Made by a program: the position numbers and the translations under genes
The notes under the pieces: generated by a model
What the model saw: only the letters and a program-made list of their open reading frames with translations
The model's database searches: none
What the model was told of the DNA's origin: nothing
Origin: an uncultured Burkholderiales bacterium
Lineage (GTDB): Bacteria; Pseudomonadota; Gammaproteobacteria; Burkholderiales; Burkholderiaceae_C
Direction: 5' to 3'
Assembly: GCA_903932865.1 (NCBI GenBank)
Contig: CAIZHQ010000012.1
Span: 1 to 64,000, forward strand
Length of the DNA stretch: 64,000 nt
Shown here: positions 62,084-64,000 of the stretch, one piece after another
Position numbering within the stretch: the stretch's first letter is position 1
How the letters are laid out: every line of letters starts with the position of its first letter

Positions 62084-63084
62084 CCGTTCGTGTTCAGGCC
62101 CATTGCATTCAAAAATTCAAGCATGTCGTTGCGCTCTTGCGCATCCGAGTAAGTTTCAGCCAACGATCGAATGGTGGAAAAGGGCAGGTCAAACTGCTCG
62201 GCTTGGTCGATGGCCTGCACTTTGTCCAGCACACGCCGGGCGAATCCCGCAACGTCGCCGGAGGCCACTTCCTCGAAAATTTCGGGCAACCAGTACTCCT
62301 TGGCACCTTGCCCGGTGTAACCGATGACCTGATTGCCACTCAAGGCGGCTTCCAAGGGCGGCAAGGGACAGCCCTCAAAATGGCTGAAGGCCATGAAGAT
62401 CTTGGACCGCTTGAGCAAAGCCGCGACCTGCTCTTCATTCATACCATCGATGGGCACTATTTTCCAATGCGCGGGCAAATGGTGGCGCAGAAAAAACAAG
62501 ACTTTGGACGAATGGTCAGCCAGCTTGCGCGGCATGTAAGTGATGATGTTTTCCTTGGACTGGTCGGGCCAAAACCGCCGGGCATCCACCGAATAATGAA
62601 CGCGCAGTATTTTGTTCTCGACCCCAGGGAACGCCAGCGCCACGCAGCGGCTGGCATCGTCTGAAATGGTCAATATGCAGCGCGCCGATTGGTAGGCCCG
62701 ATCGAGATCTGCAGGTTGCCCTTTGGTGATGTAGTAGCCGTTTTGCACATAGATGGCATAGCTCACCCCCATGCTCGCCAATTGCGTACCGTACTTCCGC
62801 GCCCAAAGTTCAGGGATCACCACCATGTGCTTCTGGGCATCAAATGCACCTGCCACACTGGAAAAAGAAGGCTTTCCCATCCATCGGAGTTTGAAAAATG
62901 CCCTCTTCAAAGGTACCTGCGCATCAAACCAACGGACACGGAAAAACCAGGTGTTGGGGTGCATCACCGCAGCGGAAAACCCACGCGCTTGACCTAATTT
63001 GTGAATCAATTCAGCTTGTCTGTAAATGACTTTGACCCCACCTATGGCTTTTTTGATCGCAGGGCACAAAAAAATCAGTTCCAT
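62071..63084 (-). CDS. Glycosyltransferase, GT-B fold
   Basis: 337 aa, begins MELIFLCPAIKKAIGGVKVIYRQAELI, the glycine loop of GT4-like enzymes. Donor half carries SKIFMAFSHFEGCPLPPLEAALSGNQVIGYTGQGAKEYW, the usual E-x7-E-type motif with PPLEA. Less similar to well-known families than its neighbours. Overlaps the O-antigen ligase gene upstream by ten bases and GT2 downstream by 13, so the three genes form one unit. Confidence 0.87.
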   Translation of the reverse strand: MELIFLCPAIKKAIGGVKVIYRQAELIHKLGQARGFSAAVMHPNTWFFRVRWFDAQVPLKRAFFKLRWMGKPSFSSVAGAFDAQKHMVVIPELWARKYGTQLASMGVSYAIYVQNGYYITKGQPADLDRAYQSARCILTISDDASRCVALAFPGVENKILRVHYSVDARRFWPDQSKENIITYMPRKLADHSSKVLFFLRHHLPAHWKIVPIDGMNEEQVAALLKRSKIFMAFSHFEGCPLPPLEAALSGNQVIGYTGQGAKEYWLPEIFEEVASGDVAGFARRVLDKVQAIDQAEQFDLPFSTIRSLAETYSDAQERNDMLEFLNAMGLNTNGWPT

Positions 63085-64000
63085 GCTGACTCCTTGGTTT
63101 CTTGGGTGGCCAAGATGATCAGCCCCAAAAGGATCACTGTCATGGCGCAGAAAAAATACCGAAAGGCATTGCGGCCCAAAGCGTTGACGGTCAGTCCAAA
63201 TTCAAAGTAAAGCGCCACCAGCAGCATGCCCAACAAGGCATAGGCGAAGGTCGATGCCCCCTGCTTTTGGTAAAGCCAAAAACCGGCGAACACACATCCA
63301 TACAAAGCCAGAACAGACAAAACACCGACCATGCCAGACACTGCCGCATAGTGCAGCAGGTCATTCTCAAAAACTGGCGCAACGCCGACAGGCACATTGA
63401 ATGGTTTCAAATGATCTGCGAGCATGGACAGCGCCTCTCCCCCAGACCAGCCAAGGATGGGACGCTGCGCAAAAAGCTGTAAGGCATACGACCACAACTC
63501 CAGACGAATGCTGACCGACCAATCGGTCACCTGACCCGTCTCAAACCAGTGGTGAATCTTGCCCCAAACGCCTTCAAGCCGTCCCCGCACCAAGTCCTCG
63601 GGTGCCAGCCACACGCCCTTGGCCACCAAGACCAAGATCAACACAACACCCAGGCATCGCCAAATGACCGCCTTACCCGCCGTGACTCGCCAAACAAACA
63701 CCAACAAGACCATGATGATCGACAACCAGCCCCCCTTGGAGCCACTGAGCAAAGAGCCCCAAACGCCCAAGGCCGCGCCGCATGACAAATAAACCAGCAT
63801 CCAGCGCTGGTTTTTGGCTTGCTCGAAATACAGCACCCCAAACAAGGCAATGCAAGCCAACACCACCGACAGATCCCCAAAAATAATCGGGTGGCTCATG
63901 GCCCCCATGGCACGCCCCGTCAACAGCACCAGACTTTCATAACTGGCCAATGCGCCAGCCAGCACCGCAGCAGTCGCCGCACCCATCCACAAAACAACAG
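63075..64000 (-). CDS. O-antigen ligase family protein (5' end outside the window)
   Basis: At least 308 codons visible, frame open to the window edge. A membrane protein with about eight hydrophobic helices here, such as WMLVYLSCGAALGVWGSLLSGSKGGWLSI. A large periplasmic loop contains VSIRLELWSYALQLFAQRPILGWSGGEAL, which has the conserved R, W and P..G(W/F)G pattern of Wzy_C/WaaL ligases. It attaches O-antigen to lipid A-core. Its end is followed at once by the LPS glycosyltransferases, supporting WaaL rather than Wzy, but the two cannot be separated with certainty. Confidence 0.88.
   Translation of the reverse strand, partial: VVLWMGAATAAVLAGALASYESLVLLTGRAMGAMSHPIIFGDLSVVLACIALFGVLYFEQAKNQRWMLVYLSCGAALGVWGSLLSGSKGGWLSIIMVLLVFVWRVTAGKAVIWRCLGVVLILVLVAKGVWLAPEDLVRGRLEGVWGKIHHWFETGQVTDWSVSIRLELWSYALQLFAQRPILGWSGGEALSMLADHLKPFNVPVGVAPVFENDLLHYAAVSGMVGVLSVLALYGCVFAGFWLYQKQGASTFAYALLGMLLVALYFEFGLTVNALGRNAFRYFFCAMTVILLGLIILATQETKESAWN

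Overview
The window looks like chromosomal DNA of a freshwater-type betaproteobacterium in the Burkholderiales, most likely Comamonadaceae (Limnohabitans/Rhodoferax-like). The signs are high GC, orphan Bug-type tricarboxylate receptors, TRAP-fed sugar-acid catabolism, an EttA/RhlE/PdxH/WaaA housekeeping set, and a large secreted protein ending in a C-terminal domain common in that group. This assignment is inference from gene content. I see no rRNA, complete tRNA, IS element, prophage or CRISPR array.

Layout. 1-8 kb is a surface and secretion region of lower and more variable GC: the tail of a large exported protein, an unusual flagellin with a carbohydrate-binding-like insert, a Bug receptor, a subtilisin-like protease and a neighbouring secreted protein that shares its WWW repeat. 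8-16.3 kb is mostly housekeeping: an SDR, a Nudix hydrolase, a lone Hpt protein, EttA, a DnaQ-like exonuclease, a second Bug receptor and RhlE.

16.8-41.9 kb is a sugar-acid metabolic district. A six-gene operon (2-hydroxyacid dehydrogenase, gluconokinase, a small barrel protein, 5-ketogluconate reductase-like SDR, L-idonate dehydrogenase-like ADH, SDR) funnels keto-gluconate and idonate to 6-phosphogluconate. A divergent regulon follows: a FadR-type regulator, a TRAP transporter and an enolase-type dehydratase on one strand, with an IlvD/Edd-type sugar-acid dehydratase and a DenD-like dehydrogenase on the other. Two copies of a matching palindrome lie between them. KdgK, DgoK and DgoA phosphorylate and cleave the 2-keto-3-deoxy acids, and Edd/Eda at 39.4-41.9 kb supply the phosphorylative Entner-Doudoroff route.

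The most notable single gene is at 38684-39361. It looks like a short-chain dehydrogenase but has lost the Rossmann glycine motif and the catalytic lysine. It instead carries T-x4-F-x-G and S-x12-Y-x3-R, the fingerprint of halohydrin dehalogenases. It ends a tight four-gene operon (SDR, PaaI-type thioesterase, glyoxalase I, this gene).

42-57.8 kb holds PdxH, an AEC transporter, a ZnuD-like TonB receptor with His/Cys-rich exported neighbours (a putative zinc-uptake module), MsrA, a LysR/glutaryl-CoA dehydrogenase pair, and a TetR-controlled RND efflux system followed by pcm, a rhodanese and a TolC-type channel. 57.8-64 kb is a lipopolysaccharide locus: WaaA, four glycosyltransferases and the 3' part of an O-antigen ligase running off the end of the window.
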